A stretch of DNA of 64,000 nucleotides from an uncultured Chitinophaga sp. (GCF_937898475.1 NZ_CALEJS010000037.1:9404-73403), one strand, 5' to 3'; numbered from the stretch's first letter, positions 31,516-40,532 are shown. A program made the numbers and translations. Notes: generated by a model from the letters alone, not told the origin.

Positions 31516-33633
31516 TCACCCATTTACCTGCGCTGCAGCAGCGATGGACTGCCTGTATTCCTGTGCCTGTTTATAGAATGTTTCTGCCTGCTGGAAATAT
31601 TGTTTGGCAAAGCTTTCAGTAGGCTCGTGCTCATTGATCTGTAATACCAGGGCTTTGAAACCGCCTGCTACCGGCAGTTTGCCGGTTGCTACAAAATGCT
31701 TGTCGAAATCATTGATAATACCGTGCTGGGTGTTACAGCTAACGCCTTCGCTCAGCAGCAGTGCTTTTGCGCCTTGTACAAAAGAAGAGTACACATGATA
31801 GATACCGTCTGCATACATGCTGGCGTTCAGCGCTTCCGCAGCCCAGGCCAGTTTTTCTTCTGCTTCAAAGAGCAGGGTGGCTACCAGGTCTATCACAACG
31901 CCAGCGCACTCGCCCACGCCAATGGCGGTAGCATAGTTCTCATCCTTGCCCCAGTCTATGAAATCTTCATCGCGCAGGGTAGCCAGATCTGTGAGTGGTT
32001 TCAGCAGATCATAGAAATAACGTTCACCCTGGCGGTCGTAATAATCGTTGAACAGTTCATTTTCCAGTGCGTTGGTTTCGTAGTCGTGCAGCAGGGTACG
32101 CAGGACATCAGGACCACGTTTGCTGGGCACTTTGATCACTTTGTCGGCTACACGGCCAACACCGTTACCAACAATACCACCGCCCAGTAATACCTGCAGG
32201 GCAGGCAATGTTTTACCGGCGCTCTTCATGGAGCTGCCATGGAAGCCGATGGCCGCGATACCATGCTGACCGCAGGAGTTCATACAGCCACTGATCTTTA
32301 TTTTGATGTCTTTATTATATACCAGGTCAGGAAATTCTTCTGCGATCACTTCCTCCAGTTTTGCAGCGATACCGGTGCTGCTGCTGATCCCCAGGTTACA
32401 GGTATCTGTACCCGGGCAGGCGGTGATATCTGCGATGCTGTCAAAACCAGGTTCTGCAAAGCCGGCTGTTTCCAGTACACTGTACACATAAGGCAGGTGA
32501 GCCGGCTGAATGTATTTCAGCAGCAGTCCCTGGTTGGCGGTTACGCGCACATCGTTGGCAATAACAGGTTTCAGCGCTGCGATTAGCTGACGGGAGATTA
32601 CGCTGCTGATGTCGCCCAGGGGAACGCGTACGTAAGCCGCAAAGTATTCCTGTTGTTTCTGGCGGAATACATTGGTGGTTTTCCAGGCTTCATATTTTTT
32701 TGCATCCTTTATTGTGTAAGCAGGCAGCACGGGGTTGGGATCGGGCAGCTCTACCGGCTGAACGGTGGTATCTACCACAAATGTTTTAGACTTCAGCGCT
32801 TTGTGTTCTTCCTTTACCAGTTTTTCAAACGCTTCGAAACCTATTTTCTGGATCAGGAATTTGAGGCGTGCTTTATGACGGCTGGCCCTTTCGCCGTAGC
32901 GATCAAATACGCGGAGCACATTCTCTATGTAAGGTATCAGCTGATCTTCTTCCAGGAACTCAAAGGCAGTGTGCGCCAGGTAAGGCTGGGCGCCAAGACC
33001 GCCGCCTACCATTACTTTAAAGCCCCTTACGGTTTTACCATCCACCTCGCGTACTTTGGGTATTACGCCAACGTCGTGCATAAATGCCCAGGCAGTGTCT
33101 TTATCGCTGGAAGAGAAAGCAATCTTGAACTTACGGCCCATATCCTGGCAGATAGGGTTACGCAGGAAATAGCGGAAAGCAGCGTCTGCATAGGGCACTA
33201 CATCAAAGGGCTCATCGGGATCAATGCCTGCCTTATCAGAAGCGGTGATATTGCGAACGGTATTGCCACAGGCTTCTCGTATGGTGATATCATCCATATC
33301 CAGCTTGGTCCACAGTTCGGGCGTTCTTTCCAGGCTCACGTAGTGGATCTGGATATCCTGGCGGGTGGTAAGGTGGAGGTTGCCGGTAGCATATTCGTCA
33401 GACACTTCGGTGATGCGATGCCATTGCTGCAGCGTCATTTTACCATAGGGCAGCTTGATGCGGACCATCTGTACGCCGGGTTGGCGTTGTCCGTAAATAC
33501 CCCTGGCCAGGCGCAGGCTACGGAATTTTTCTTCCGGTATCTGGCCCTCACGGAACAAACGGATCTTTTTTTCCAGTTCTATGATGTCTTTTTCAACAAC
33601 GGGATTTTCCAGTTCTGTTCTGAAGCTTTGCAT
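31516..33633 (-). CDS. Siroheme-dependent sulfite/nitrite reductase with C-terminal HEPN-like domain
   Basis: A 705-residue enzyme. Residues 1-560 have the duplicated sulfite/nitrite reductase fold: ferredoxin-like blocks (MVRIKLPYGKMTLQQW, GNLHLTTRQDIQIHYV), substrate-binding RNITASDKAG, and the iron-sulfur/siroheme ligands in TACPGTDTCNLG (about 405-411) and GCMNSCGQHG (about 450). These ligands bridge a 4Fe-4S cluster to siroheme. Residues about 565-700 are extra: an all-helical segment (EAEEKLAWAAEALNASMYADGIYHVYSSFVQGAKALLLSEG) resembling HEPN domains. It is followed by siroheme synthesis genes, so assimilatory sulfite reduction is the best guess; nitrite is possible. A complex leader precedes it. 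Confidence 0.88.
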   Translation of the reverse strand: MQSFRTELENPVVEKDIIELEKKIRLFREGQIPEEKFRSLRLARGIYGQRQPGVQMVRIKLPYGKMTLQQWHRITEVSDEYATGNLHLTTRQDIQIHYVSLERTPELWTKLDMDDITIREACGNTVRNITASDKAGIDPDEPFDVVPYADAAFRYFLRNPICQDMGRKFKIAFSSSDKDTAWAFMHDVGVIPKVREVDGKTVRGFKVMVGGGLGAQPYLAHTAFEFLEEDQLIPYIENVLRVFDRYGERASRHKARLKFLIQKIGFEAFEKLVKEEHKALKSKTFVVDTTVQPVELPDPNPVLPAYTIKDAKKYEAWKTTNVFRQKQQEYFAAYVRVPLGDISSVISRQLIAALKPVIANDVRVTANQGLLLKYIQPAHLPYVYSVLETAGFAEPGFDSIADITACPGTDTCNLGISSSTGIAAKLEEVIAEEFPDLVYNKDIKIKISGCMNSCGQHGIAAIGFHGSSMKSAGKTLPALQVLLGGGIVGNGVGRVADKVIKVPSKRGPDVLRTLLHDYETNALENELFNDYYDRQGERYFYDLLKPLTDLATLRDEDFIDWGKDENYATAIGVGECAGVVIDLVATLLFEAEEKLAWAAEALNASMYADGIYHVYSSFVQGAKALLLSEGVSCNTQHGIINDFDKHFVATGKLPVAGGFKALVLQINEHEPTESFAKQYFQQAETFYKQAQEYRQSIAAAAQVNG

Positions 33634-33669
33634 GCTGATCTATTTACGGTGGTGGTAAATTTTGTTAAA

Positions 33670-33700
33670 AATCAAAAGCCCCCCTGATGTGGAGGGCTTG
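33670..33700 (-). terminator. Terminator-like hairpin in the reductase leader (possible attenuator)
   Basis: On the minus strand AAGCCCTCC (33691-33699) pairs with GGGGGGCTT (33676-33684), one G-U pair, then TTGATTTTT. It lies between the promoter and the start codon at 33633, so read-through must be controlled. Confidence 0.75.
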
Positions 33701-33716
33701 TATATATTATTGAGAT

Positions 33717-33737
33717 TCAATAATGTTGGTCGTACAT
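33717..33737 (-). CDS. Possible leader peptide (6 codons) upstream of the sulfite reductase gene
   Basis: An ATG at 33737 opens MYDQHY and a TGA stop. AGGAGG lies 13 nt upstream, a little far for efficient initiation but notable because ribosome-binding sites of this strength are rare here. It sits between the promoter and the terminator hairpin, where an attenuation peptide would be expected. It could equally be chance. Confidence 0.3.
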   Translation of the reverse strand: MYDQHY

Positions 33738-33793
33738 GATATACAGCTCGCCTCCTTAACATCCTATATTCCTATAGTATTAGTGGACTATTA

Positions 33794-33825
33794 CAAAGAT
33801 AGCGTGGGAAGACAGGATTTCAAAA
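33794..33825 (-). promoter_or_regulatory. Strong promoter of the sulfite reductase operon
   Basis: On the minus strand TTTTG (33821-33825), exactly 19 nt, then TATCTTTG (33794-33801): an ideal match to the Bacteroidota consensus. Just downstream the near-repeat TATAGGAATATAGGA (about 33762-33776) could be an operator. Confidence 0.8.
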
Positions 33826-33901
33826 CTTTTTTGGGGGAAATGAGGGAGGGGAGCGATAACTATTAATTATGAGTGATAACTGGGAGTTATGGGGGATATA
33901 G

Positions 33902-33953
33902 AGGATTGCTTCGTCGCGGTTACCCCGGGGGCCCGGGGCGCCTCGCAATGACG
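33902..33953. repeat. GC-rich hairpin after the Ada-like gene
   Basis: ATTGC (33905-33909) pairs with GCAAT (33945-33949) and encloses CCCCGGG and CCCGGGG arms. The outer words GATTGCTTCG and CGCAATGACG are common intergenic hairpin words in many bacteria. It begins 12 nt after the stop of the Ada-like gene and may help end its transcript. Confidence 0.55.
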
Positions 33954-33964
33954 ACGGACGGTGC

Positions 33965-34822
33965 TTAAGCGGTTTCCTTCAGCTCCTGTTTGGCCATTTC
34001 CCAGCCGATGATGGCTTTTTTGCGGACGGCGCCCCAGTGGTACTCACCGGGGATGCCTTCCTGGCGGATCACGCGGTGGCAGGGTATCAGCCAGGCTACC
34101 GGGTTGTTACCGATGGCGGTACCTACGGCGCGCGAGGCGTTGGGGTGTCCAATGCTGCGGGCTATCTGCCGATAGGTGGACACGGCTCCGGGCGGGATCT
34201 GCAGGAGGGCCTGCCATACCTTTACCTGGAAATTAGTGCCCTGCACCAGGAGGTGCAGCTTACCGGCGGGTAAAGATCCTTCGGGAAAGATCTGCTGAAT
34301 ATAGGCAGCCGTAGCTTCCTGTCCGGGTACGATGGTTGCAAACGCCCAGCGTTGTCTGAAATGCTCCAGCGCGGCCTGCTCCTCCCCTGCTTCTACGAAG
34401 CTGAGTCCGCAGACGCCACGGGAGGTAACGGCAATAAAACATTTGCCGAAAGGCGTATCATGGTAGCCGTACTGTATGGTAAGCCCCGCGCCTGCATTGC
34501 GGAACTCGTGGGGGGTGACGGCCTCTATGTTCACGAACAGATCGTACACGCGGGACTGGCTGGATAAGCCCGCCCATTCTGCTGCTTCTATCAGGTTGGC
34601 ACTTTCAGCCAGCCTGTTTTTCAGGTAGGAGGTAGTTAAATACTGCAGGAACTTCTTGGGGCTGACACCTGCCCAGGCGCTGAACAGGCGCTGAAAATGG
34701 AAAGGGCTCAGGTGCACCTGCGCCGCTACCTCGTCCAGGTCTGGCTGTTCCAAGAAATGCTCAGACAGGTATCCGATAGCCGTGGCTATCCGCTCATAGT
34801 TCATTTTTTCCTGTGTTTCCAT
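33965..34822 (-). CDS. AraC-type domain fused to O6-methylguanine-DNA methyltransferase (Ada-like)
   Basis: A 285-residue protein from the ATG at 34822. Residues about 8-100 form an AraC DNA-binding domain (DLDEVAAQVHLSPFHFQRLFSAWAGVSPKKFLQYL). Residues about 115-280 form an alkyltransferase: LSFVEAGEEQAALEHF, then FQVKVWQALLQIPPGAVSTYRQIA and the active site VAWLIPCHRVIRQEG with the acceptor Cys. It should repair O6-methylguanine by transferring the methyl group to itself. The N-terminal Ada zinc domain, which repairs phosphotriesters and switches Ada into an activator, is missing. A promoter with both boxes lies just upstream. Confidence 0.93.
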   Translation of the reverse strand: METQEKMNYERIATAIGYLSEHFLEQPDLDEVAAQVHLSPFHFQRLFSAWAGVSPKKFLQYLTTSYLKNRLAESANLIEAAEWAGLSSQSRVYDLFVNIEAVTPHEFRNAGAGLTIQYGYHDTPFGKCFIAVTSRGVCGLSFVEAGEEQAALEHFRQRWAFATIVPGQEATAAYIQQIFPEGSLPAGKLHLLVQGTNFQVKVWQALLQIPPGAVSTYRQIARSIGHPNASRAVGTAIGNNPVAWLIPCHRVIRQEGIPGEYHWGAVRKKAIIGWEMAKQELKETA

Positions 34823-34843
34823 TGTATTGCAATTGTAATATCG

Positions 34844-34874
34844 CAAAAGTAGGCCAGATTGGAAGGGGGATCAA
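34844..34874 (-). promoter_or_regulatory. Promoter of the Ada-like gene
   Basis: On the minus strand TTG (34872-34874), a 20 nt gap and TACTTTTG (34844-34851). Transcription near 34838 gives a leader of about 15 nt. This supports 34822 as the start and argues against the in-frame TTG at 34846, which is within the box. Confidence 0.7.
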
Positions 34875-34994
34875 CCTGCTTTTTGCGGAGATGCCGTTAT
34901 AATTGTTGGATTTTATAAGCGCTGATGATCACACCGATCTGAATATTAGCATACTCCTAACAACGGGCGGCTAGCGACTACCGACTTTTAAGCG

Positions 34995-35002
34995 TAACTT
35001 TG
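34995..35002 (+). promoter_or_regulatory. Probable -7 box of the HAD phosphatase gene
   Basis: TAACTTTG lies 22 nt before the ATG at 35024. No TTG stands at the expected -33 distance. Confidence 0.45.
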
Positions 35003-35023
35003 CGGCGCAAACAGACAAGTACT

Positions 35024-35680
35024 ATGATGAACACGGTGATTTTTGACATGGATGGCCTATTGATTGATTCTGAACCACTTTGGGGGATCGCTATGCGGGA
35101 GGTATTCGCTACAGTAGGCGTGGAGCTCAGTTCGGAGCTCAGCTCCCTGACCACGGGGCTGCGTACGGTAGAAGTGGTGGACTACTGGCATAACTATTTC
35201 AAGTGGAACGGTAAAAGCAAGGAGCAGGTCACCACAGAGATCATTGACGCGGTAACCGCCAAAATACTGGCCCAGGGCAACGCCATGGACGGTTTGCATT
35301 ATATACTGGAATATTTCCGTGGAAAGGACTGGAAGATCGGACTGGCCTCCTCCTCTCCTATGCGTTTGATCAAATCTGCCCTGGATCACCTGGATATCAG
35401 TCCTTATTTTCACGCTGTCTGCTCCGCCGAATTTGAATCACACGGTAAACCCCACCCCGCGGTATACCTGGCCTGCGCCAAAGCGCTGAATGCCGATCCG
35501 CTGCATTGCCTGGCCTTTGAAGATTCTGTTACCGGTATGGTCGCCGCCAAGGCTGCCCGCATGAAAGTGGTGGTAGTACCGGAAGCGCATAAACGCAGCG
35601 ATAAACGCTATGCGCTGGCAGACCTTCAACTGGACTCGCTGAGAGCGTTCAATGACGAGCGGCTGAAACTGCTGCTGTAA
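35024..35680 (+). CDS. HAD-superfamily phosphatase (hexitol/sugar-phosphatase or beta-PGM-like)
   Basis: A 218-residue cytoplasmic enzyme, started at ATG 35024 (ATG 35027 is equally possible) because the -7 box ends at 35002. Motif I is VIFDMDGLLIDSEPLW, with nucleophile and acid/base Asp; motif II is GLASSSPMRLI; motif III Lys lies in ESHGKPHP; and motif IV is CLAFEDSVTGMVAAKAA. The helical cap between motifs I and II is that of the subfamily with beta-phosphoglucomutase, YniC/HxpB and 2-deoxyglucose-6-phosphatase. Sugar-phosphate hydrolysis is likely; the precise substrate is open. It converges on the rhamnosidase gene, 64 bp away. Confidence 0.88.
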   Translation: MMNTVIFDMDGLLIDSEPLWGIAMREVFATVGVELSSELSSLTTGLRTVEVVDYWHNYFKWNGKSKEQVTTEIIDAVTAKILAQGNAMDGLHYILEYFRGKDWKIGLASSSPMRLIKSALDHLDISPYFHAVCSAEFESHGKPHPAVYLACAKALNADPLHCLAFEDSVTGMVAAKAARMKVVVVPEAHKRSDKRYALADLQLDSLRAFNDERLKLLL

Positions 35681-35744
35681 CACTCACACACCTTCACTAC
35701 GGTTATGGCCCGGATTTTATGCCGGCGATCTGCACCTGTTCCCA

Positions 35745-38444
35745 TCAGCGCGATGCGGTAAAATGGTGCTCACCGGAGCCTGCATTTATGACCTTGTTGC
35801 TGCCCGGCAGCACTACCCTGGCCTTTGTGTTGGCAGGCAGCCTCAGATCCAGTGTGAACTGCTTACCTTTTTTACGCCAGTGCACCTCCACCCTGCCATG
35901 CGGGGTTTCAAAACCTGCCTTTACCCAATCTATGCCGTCTACAGGTTGCGGCGCAATCTCCAATGTAGAAAAGCCGATATCATTATCCGCCTGGCGGATG
36001 CCTGCGAGGCCGTTATATAACCATTCCATCAGGTGCCCCAGCATCATGTGGTTGTTAGACACAAAACGAAGCGCCGGCCAGGATTCTGTCAGCGCCGTAG
36101 CGCCGTGCTTCAGCTGGAAAGCGTAACCCGGCACATCATCGCGGTTGTTCATATCATATAACAATTGCGATTGTCCGTTATTGCTCAGCACATTCACCAG
36201 GTAATGATAGCCGATATCCCCGGCAGTAAGTTTGAAGTTACCGCTGCGGATGGAATCTGCGAGATTGCTGATCACTTTATCCCGGTATTGTTTATCTGCA
36301 AGGCCCGTGTACAGGGGCATGGCGTAGGCTGTTTGGCTGCCGGTGGCATACACGCCGGTGGCGGGGTTGAAGAACCTGTTATTAAAAGCCAGTTTTATAC
36401 TGTCGGCCAGCAGCGTATAGTGCCGTTCGTCAGCGGTTTTGCCTAAGGCATGCGCTATTTTTGCCATCACGTCAGCGTCCTGGAAATAGATAGCCGTAGC
36501 CGTTAGTGAGAGCGGAGTAAGCTGTGCATAGCCTGGACGGCCGGGCCCCATATCGAACCAGTCGCCCAGGCCATAATCCAGTATATGACCATTTGAGCGC
36601 TGGCGGAGGTATGTCAGGTAGCGCTGCATCATATTATAAGCCCTGTTCAATACCTGTTTGTCGCCATACCAGGTGTAGAGAAACCAGGGTATCTGTATAC
36701 TGGCGCTGCCCCACTCAGGCGAGTCGCGGAAGCCGCCGTCGAACACTACGTATTCCGGGGCAATATCCGGCACCAGGCCATCGGGAGTCTGTGCGGCGAT
36801 CATATCATCCACTGTTTTATTGTAGAGGTGCAGGATATCGTAGTTATAACCTACACAGGCGCGCAGCAGGTAGGTTTGCTCCAGCCAGCCGAGCTTTTCA
36901 CGGTGGGGACAATCGGTGGATACGCTTGCCATATTGCTGCGGATAGCCCAATTGATCAGGCTATGTATCCTGTTGAACAGTGTATCTGAACATTCAAAAC
37001 TACCGGCGGCAGGTGCGCTGTTGCGGGTATGCAGGAAGGTAATGTCCTGTAACCGGGCTGAGTCGCCGGGCTTGAAATCGTTCACCGGCACGGCGCCTTC
37101 TACCATGGCATAGCGGAAGCCATAATAAGTAAAGCGGGGCGTCCATTCTTCCACCCCATCACCTTTAAGTGTATACGAAAAATAATAAGGGGAGCCGCTG
37201 GCCTTCTGGTAGGGCTCTCCGTTGTCGTCCAGCAATTCGGCGGGCGTGATGCGTACCGTTGCGCCTTTGAGGCCTTTTACCTTCAGGCGGATGATGCCGG
37301 AAGCATTCTGACCGAAGTCTGCCACATATTTTCCTGTTTTGGAAATAGCCGCTGTTTTCACCGCGAAGGAATCCATTACCTGTAGCGGATAAGCCATCTG
37401 GGCATGCATTTCACCGCCGGGGCTTTGTACCTGCAGTGCCGGACGCCAGGCTGCATCATTAAAGCCTGCCTGGCACCACCCGCTTTGTTCCAGGTTGGCG
37501 TTATAATCTTCCCCGCCATATATGCTGTTGAAAACAACCGGTGAGGGCGCTGTTTTCCAGGAGTTGTCTGTCACGATCTCACCGGAAGAACCGTCGGTAT
37601 ACCGGATGAGCAGTTTAAGCCGCAGCATGGGGTAACCTTGTGCGATCACGAGTTTACGGTAACGCTCGCGGTTGATATTGAGAAAGCCATTGCCAACGAT
37701 GGCGCCAATGACATTCTCCTGCTGCTGCAGCTGTTCGGTGATATCAAATGTATTGTACAAGCAGGTTTTGGAGTAGGTGGTCCAGCCGGGCGCCAGGAAA
37801 TCATTGCCCACCTTTTTACCATTGAGGTACAGTTCATAGTGCCCCAGGCCGCTGACAAATACCAGGGCCTGTTGCACCCTTTTCTCTATCGGGAAAGATT
37901 TGCGCAGGTAGGGCGACAGGGAACGCTTCAGCGCTTTATCCCCCAGCTTATTGCCGCTGCCGTGCACACCGGGGTACACAACCATCGTATCCGGCAGGGC
38001 TTCATAGCCTATCCATTGGGCCGATGACCATTCCTGCTGATGGAGGATACCGGTGATAAAGTGATCGCCCAGGGGGGCTACCGGGCCTTTGTTGGTTTCG
38101 ACTTCCACCTTCCAGTAGACCGTGGCAGCGCTTTTCAGGGGTTTGCCCCTATAAGGAATAAAAACGCTGTTGGCTGAGGCGATCTTCCCGGAGTTCCAGA
38201 GATCGGGAGTGGAGTTCAGCAGCTGCGGGGAGCTGGCTACGAGGATGCGGTAACTTGTCTGCACCACGTTCTTTGCGGTGGAAGCCAGTTTCCAGCTAAA
38301 GACGGGATGTGCGCGGTCTATACCAACGGGCGACTGCTTTGCTTCGCAGCGGAGGTCCTGCAGGGTAACGGGCTGGGCAAAGCCCAATTGCGAGCATAGT
38401 AATAGTAAGAGGATACTTACGTGGAAATAGTGTTTCAGTATCAT
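35745..38444 (-). CDS. Secreted alpha-L-rhamnosidase (GH78)
   Basis: An 899-residue enzyme with a Sec signal peptide (ISILLLLLCSQLGFAQ-like, residues 1-24). The opening LRCEAKQSPVGIDRAHPVFSWKLAS is the conserved N-terminal fibronectin-like domain of bacterial rhamnosidases; FVSGLGHYELYLNGKKVGNDFLAPGWTTYSKTCLYNTFDIT is the beta-sandwich domain. The catalytic (alpha/alpha)6 barrel includes STDCPHREKLGWLEQTYLL, PEWGSASIQIPWFLYTWYGD and TESWPALRFVSNNHMMLGHLMEWLYNGLAGI. It should release terminal L-rhamnose from plant or microbial polysaccharides and glycosides. No SusC/SusD pair is nearby, so this is not a full utilisation locus. Confidence 0.93.
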   Translation of the reverse strand: MILKHYFHVSILLLLLCSQLGFAQPVTLQDLRCEAKQSPVGIDRAHPVFSWKLASTAKNVVQTSYRILVASSPQLLNSTPDLWNSGKIASANSVFIPYRGKPLKSAATVYWKVEVETNKGPVAPLGDHFITGILHQQEWSSAQWIGYEALPDTMVVYPGVHGSGNKLGDKALKRSLSPYLRKSFPIEKRVQQALVFVSGLGHYELYLNGKKVGNDFLAPGWTTYSKTCLYNTFDITEQLQQQENVIGAIVGNGFLNINRERYRKLVIAQGYPMLRLKLLIRYTDGSSGEIVTDNSWKTAPSPVVFNSIYGGEDYNANLEQSGWCQAGFNDAAWRPALQVQSPGGEMHAQMAYPLQVMDSFAVKTAAISKTGKYVADFGQNASGIIRLKVKGLKGATVRITPAELLDDNGEPYQKASGSPYYFSYTLKGDGVEEWTPRFTYYGFRYAMVEGAVPVNDFKPGDSARLQDITFLHTRNSAPAAGSFECSDTLFNRIHSLINWAIRSNMASVSTDCPHREKLGWLEQTYLLRACVGYNYDILHLYNKTVDDMIAAQTPDGLVPDIAPEYVVFDGGFRDSPEWGSASIQIPWFLYTWYGDKQVLNRAYNMMQRYLTYLRQRSNGHILDYGLGDWFDMGPGRPGYAQLTPLSLTATAIYFQDADVMAKIAHALGKTADERHYTLLADSIKLAFNNRFFNPATGVYATGSQTAYAMPLYTGLADKQYRDKVISNLADSIRSGNFKLTAGDIGYHYLVNVLSNNGQSQLLYDMNNRDDVPGYAFQLKHGATALTESWPALRFVSNNHMMLGHLMEWLYNGLAGIRQADNDIGFSTLEIAPQPVDGIDWVKAGFETPHGRVEVHWRKKGKQFTLDLRLPANTKARVVLPGSNKVINAGSGEHHFTASR

Positions 38445-38564
38445 GCTGTTGTTGCTTAAGGTATGTTGATGTCAACGGTCCTGTGGGGGCTGAATGTAAT
38501 AATAAGCCTGCAAAAAACTAACCTCTGCTGTCATAGGGCGGGTGATCAGGTGGCAACATGGGGC

Positions 38565-38602
38565 AAAAAAAAATCCCTTCCCGTAAACGGGAAGGGATTT
38601 TA
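38565..38602 (-). terminator. Terminator of rpsA
   Basis: AAATCCCTTCCCG (38571-38583), loop TAAA and CGGGAAGGGATTT (38588-38600): a 13-bp perfect stem, followed on the minus strand by a run of nine T. It lies about 25 nt after the rpsA stop. Confidence 0.92.
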
Positions 38603-38624
38603 TATGAGCGTTTGAAGCTTCAGA

Positions 38625-40532
38625 TTACTGCTGGTCGCCTTCTTTCTTCTCGCCGCCTTCAGATTGCTTCAGCTTTTCCCTCAGTTCGGCCAGTGCGCCA
38701 AGGTCGCCCAGAGTAGCTTTTTCTACTTTGCTCTGGATGTTCTTCACTGCCTTACGGGTTTTGTCAGCATCTGCTCTCTTTTCTTTGGCAACGGCTTCTT
38801 TTTCTTCTGCTTTAGCCTGTTCCCAAACCCTTGTATGAGATACCAGGATACGTTTTTCGCTGCGGTCGAATTCGATGATCATGAATTCTTTCACATCTTC
38901 CACGTTGATGGGTTTCTCATCTTCAGTTCTGAGGTGGCGTGCAGGAGCGTAAGCTTCCAGGCCATATTGCAGCTGAACGGTAGCGCCTTTCTCATCTTTC
39001 TTCACTACAGTTCCTTCATGCAGCGAACCGATGGGGAATATAGTTTCGAAAGTGTTCCAGGGATCTTCCTCGATCTGTTTGTGACCAAGGCTCAGCTTGC
39101 GGTTGTCTTTATCGATACCCAGGATAACTACTTCTATTTCGTTACCTACTTTAGTGTACTCACTGGGGTGGTTAAAGCGTTTGATCCAGCTCAGGTCGGA
39201 GATGTGGATCATACCGCCGATACCTGTTTCCAGCTCTACGAATACGCCATAAGGAGTGATGTTCTTCACGATACCTTTGTGACGGCTGTCGAGCGGGAAT
39301 TTGGTTTCGATAGTAGCCCAGGGATCTTCGGTGAGTTGTTTGATGGACAGGCTCATCTTACGCTCATCTTTGCTCAGGGTAACTACTACTGCTTCGTATT
39401 CTTCGCCTAATTTGAAGAATTCTTTTGCATTGATAGGAGTAGAAGCCCAGGAGATCTCGGAAACGTGTACCAGGCCTTCTACGCCGGGCAGGATTTCGAG
39501 GAACGCGCCGTAATCTTCGATGTTCACCACTTTACCTTTCACTTTAGCACCTTCGGTGATGTGAGCGGGTAAAGTATCCCACGGATGCGGGGTCAGTTGT
39601 TTGTAACCGAGGCTGATACGTTTTTTCTCGTCGTCGAAGTCGAGTACCACCACATTGATCTTCTGATCCATCTGGAGTATTTCGCTCGGGTGAGATATAC
39701 GTCCCCAGCTGATATCGGTGATGTATAACAGACCATCGAGGCCGCCCAGGTCGATAAACGCGCCAAAGTCGGTGATGTTCTTGATGGTACCTTCCAATAC
39801 CTGGCCTTTTTCCAGTTTGGAGATGATATCCACTCTCTGTTGTTCGATATCGCTTTCGATGAGTGCTTTGTGGGAAACTACGGCGTTGCGGATGGCTTCG
39901 TTCACTTTCACCACCTTGAACTCCATGGTTTTGCCTACAAACTGGTCGTAGTCTGTTACCGGTTTCACATCGATCTGGGAACCGGGCAGGAATGTTTCCA
40001 TACCGTAAACATCTACGATCAGGCCGCCTTTGGTTTTGCTGGTAACGATACCAGTAACCACTTCGCCTGTTTTGTAAACTTCCACGATCTTTTCCCATGC
40101 ACGTTGCTGGCGCGCCTGTTTGCGGCTCAGGTGCAGGTTACCGTCGCGGTCTTCTTTTTCTACAACGAGTACTTCCACTTCGTCGCCCACTTTAACGCCG
40201 GGCAGGTCGCGGAATTCGTTGAGGGAGATCAGACCGTCGGATTTGAAGCCGATGTTGATCACGGCATCGGTTTTGGTTAAACCAACCACTGTACCGTTGA
40301 TCAGGCCATTCTCCTCGATCACCTTAAAGGTGCTCTCGTACGTCTGGTCGTACTTTACTTTTTCTTCTTTGCTGTAAGAAGATACGTTACGTTTGTCTAC
40401 GCTCCAATCGAAGTCATCGTGAGCGGTAACGGCAACAGGAGCATTTGGTGTCGCTGTTTCTGCCGCGGCAGGTGCTGCCTGCGGAGCCTGTTGTTCAGCG
40501 TTTTGTTCGTTAGTAATGTTGTTTTCTGCCAA
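38625..40532 (-). CDS. rpsA: 30S ribosomal protein S1
   Basis: A 635-residue protein with six S1 RNA-binding repeats, for example ENGLINGTVVGLTKTDAVINIGF, VLEGTIKNITDFGAFIDLGGLDGLLYITDISW, KVKGKVVNIEDYGAFLEILPGVEGLVHVSEISW and HKGIVKNITPYGVFVELETGIGGMIHISDLSW. The N-terminus is a Gln/Ala/Pro-rich extension and the C-terminus a charged helix (EKEAVAKEKRADADKTRKAVKNIQ). S1 helps the ribosome bind and unfold mRNA; in Bacteroidota, where classic ribosome-binding sites are rare, it is thought to matter especially. TATCTTTG on the minus strand (40620-40627) is the likely -7 box. The rhomboid gene diverges from it. Confidence 0.97.
   Translation of the reverse strand: MAENNITNEQNAEQQAPQAAPAAAETATPNAPVAVTAHDDFDWSVDKRNVSSYSKEEKVKYDQTYESTFKVIEENGLINGTVVGLTKTDAVINIGFKSDGLISLNEFRDLPGVKVGDEVEVLVVEKEDRDGNLHLSRKQARQQRAWEKIVEVYKTGEVVTGIVTSKTKGGLIVDVYGMETFLPGSQIDVKPVTDYDQFVGKTMEFKVVKVNEAIRNAVVSHKALIESDIEQQRVDIISKLEKGQVLEGTIKNITDFGAFIDLGGLDGLLYITDISWGRISHPSEILQMDQKINVVVLDFDDEKKRISLGYKQLTPHPWDTLPAHITEGAKVKGKVVNIEDYGAFLEILPGVEGLVHVSEISWASTPINAKEFFKLGEEYEAVVVTLSKDERKMSLSIKQLTEDPWATIETKFPLDSRHKGIVKNITPYGVFVELETGIGGMIHISDLSWIKRFNHPSEYTKVGNEIEVVILGIDKDNRKLSLGHKQIEEDPWNTFETIFPIGSLHEGTVVKKDEKGATVQLQYGLEAYAPARHLRTEDEKPINVEDVKEFMIIEFDRSEKRILVSHTRVWEQAKAEEKEAVAKEKRADADKTRKAVKNIQSKVEKATLGDLGALAELREKLKQSEGGEKKEGDQQ

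Larger units (their letters stand above)
33634..33964. other. Leader and spacer between the Ada-like gene and the reductase operon
   Basis: The part nearest the reductase (33634-33830) is its promoter and leader, with a possible short ORF and a terminator hairpin. The rest holds GATAACT-type word repeats (33855-33895) and a GC-rich hairpin with CGCAATGACG (33902-33953). Confidence 0.6.
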
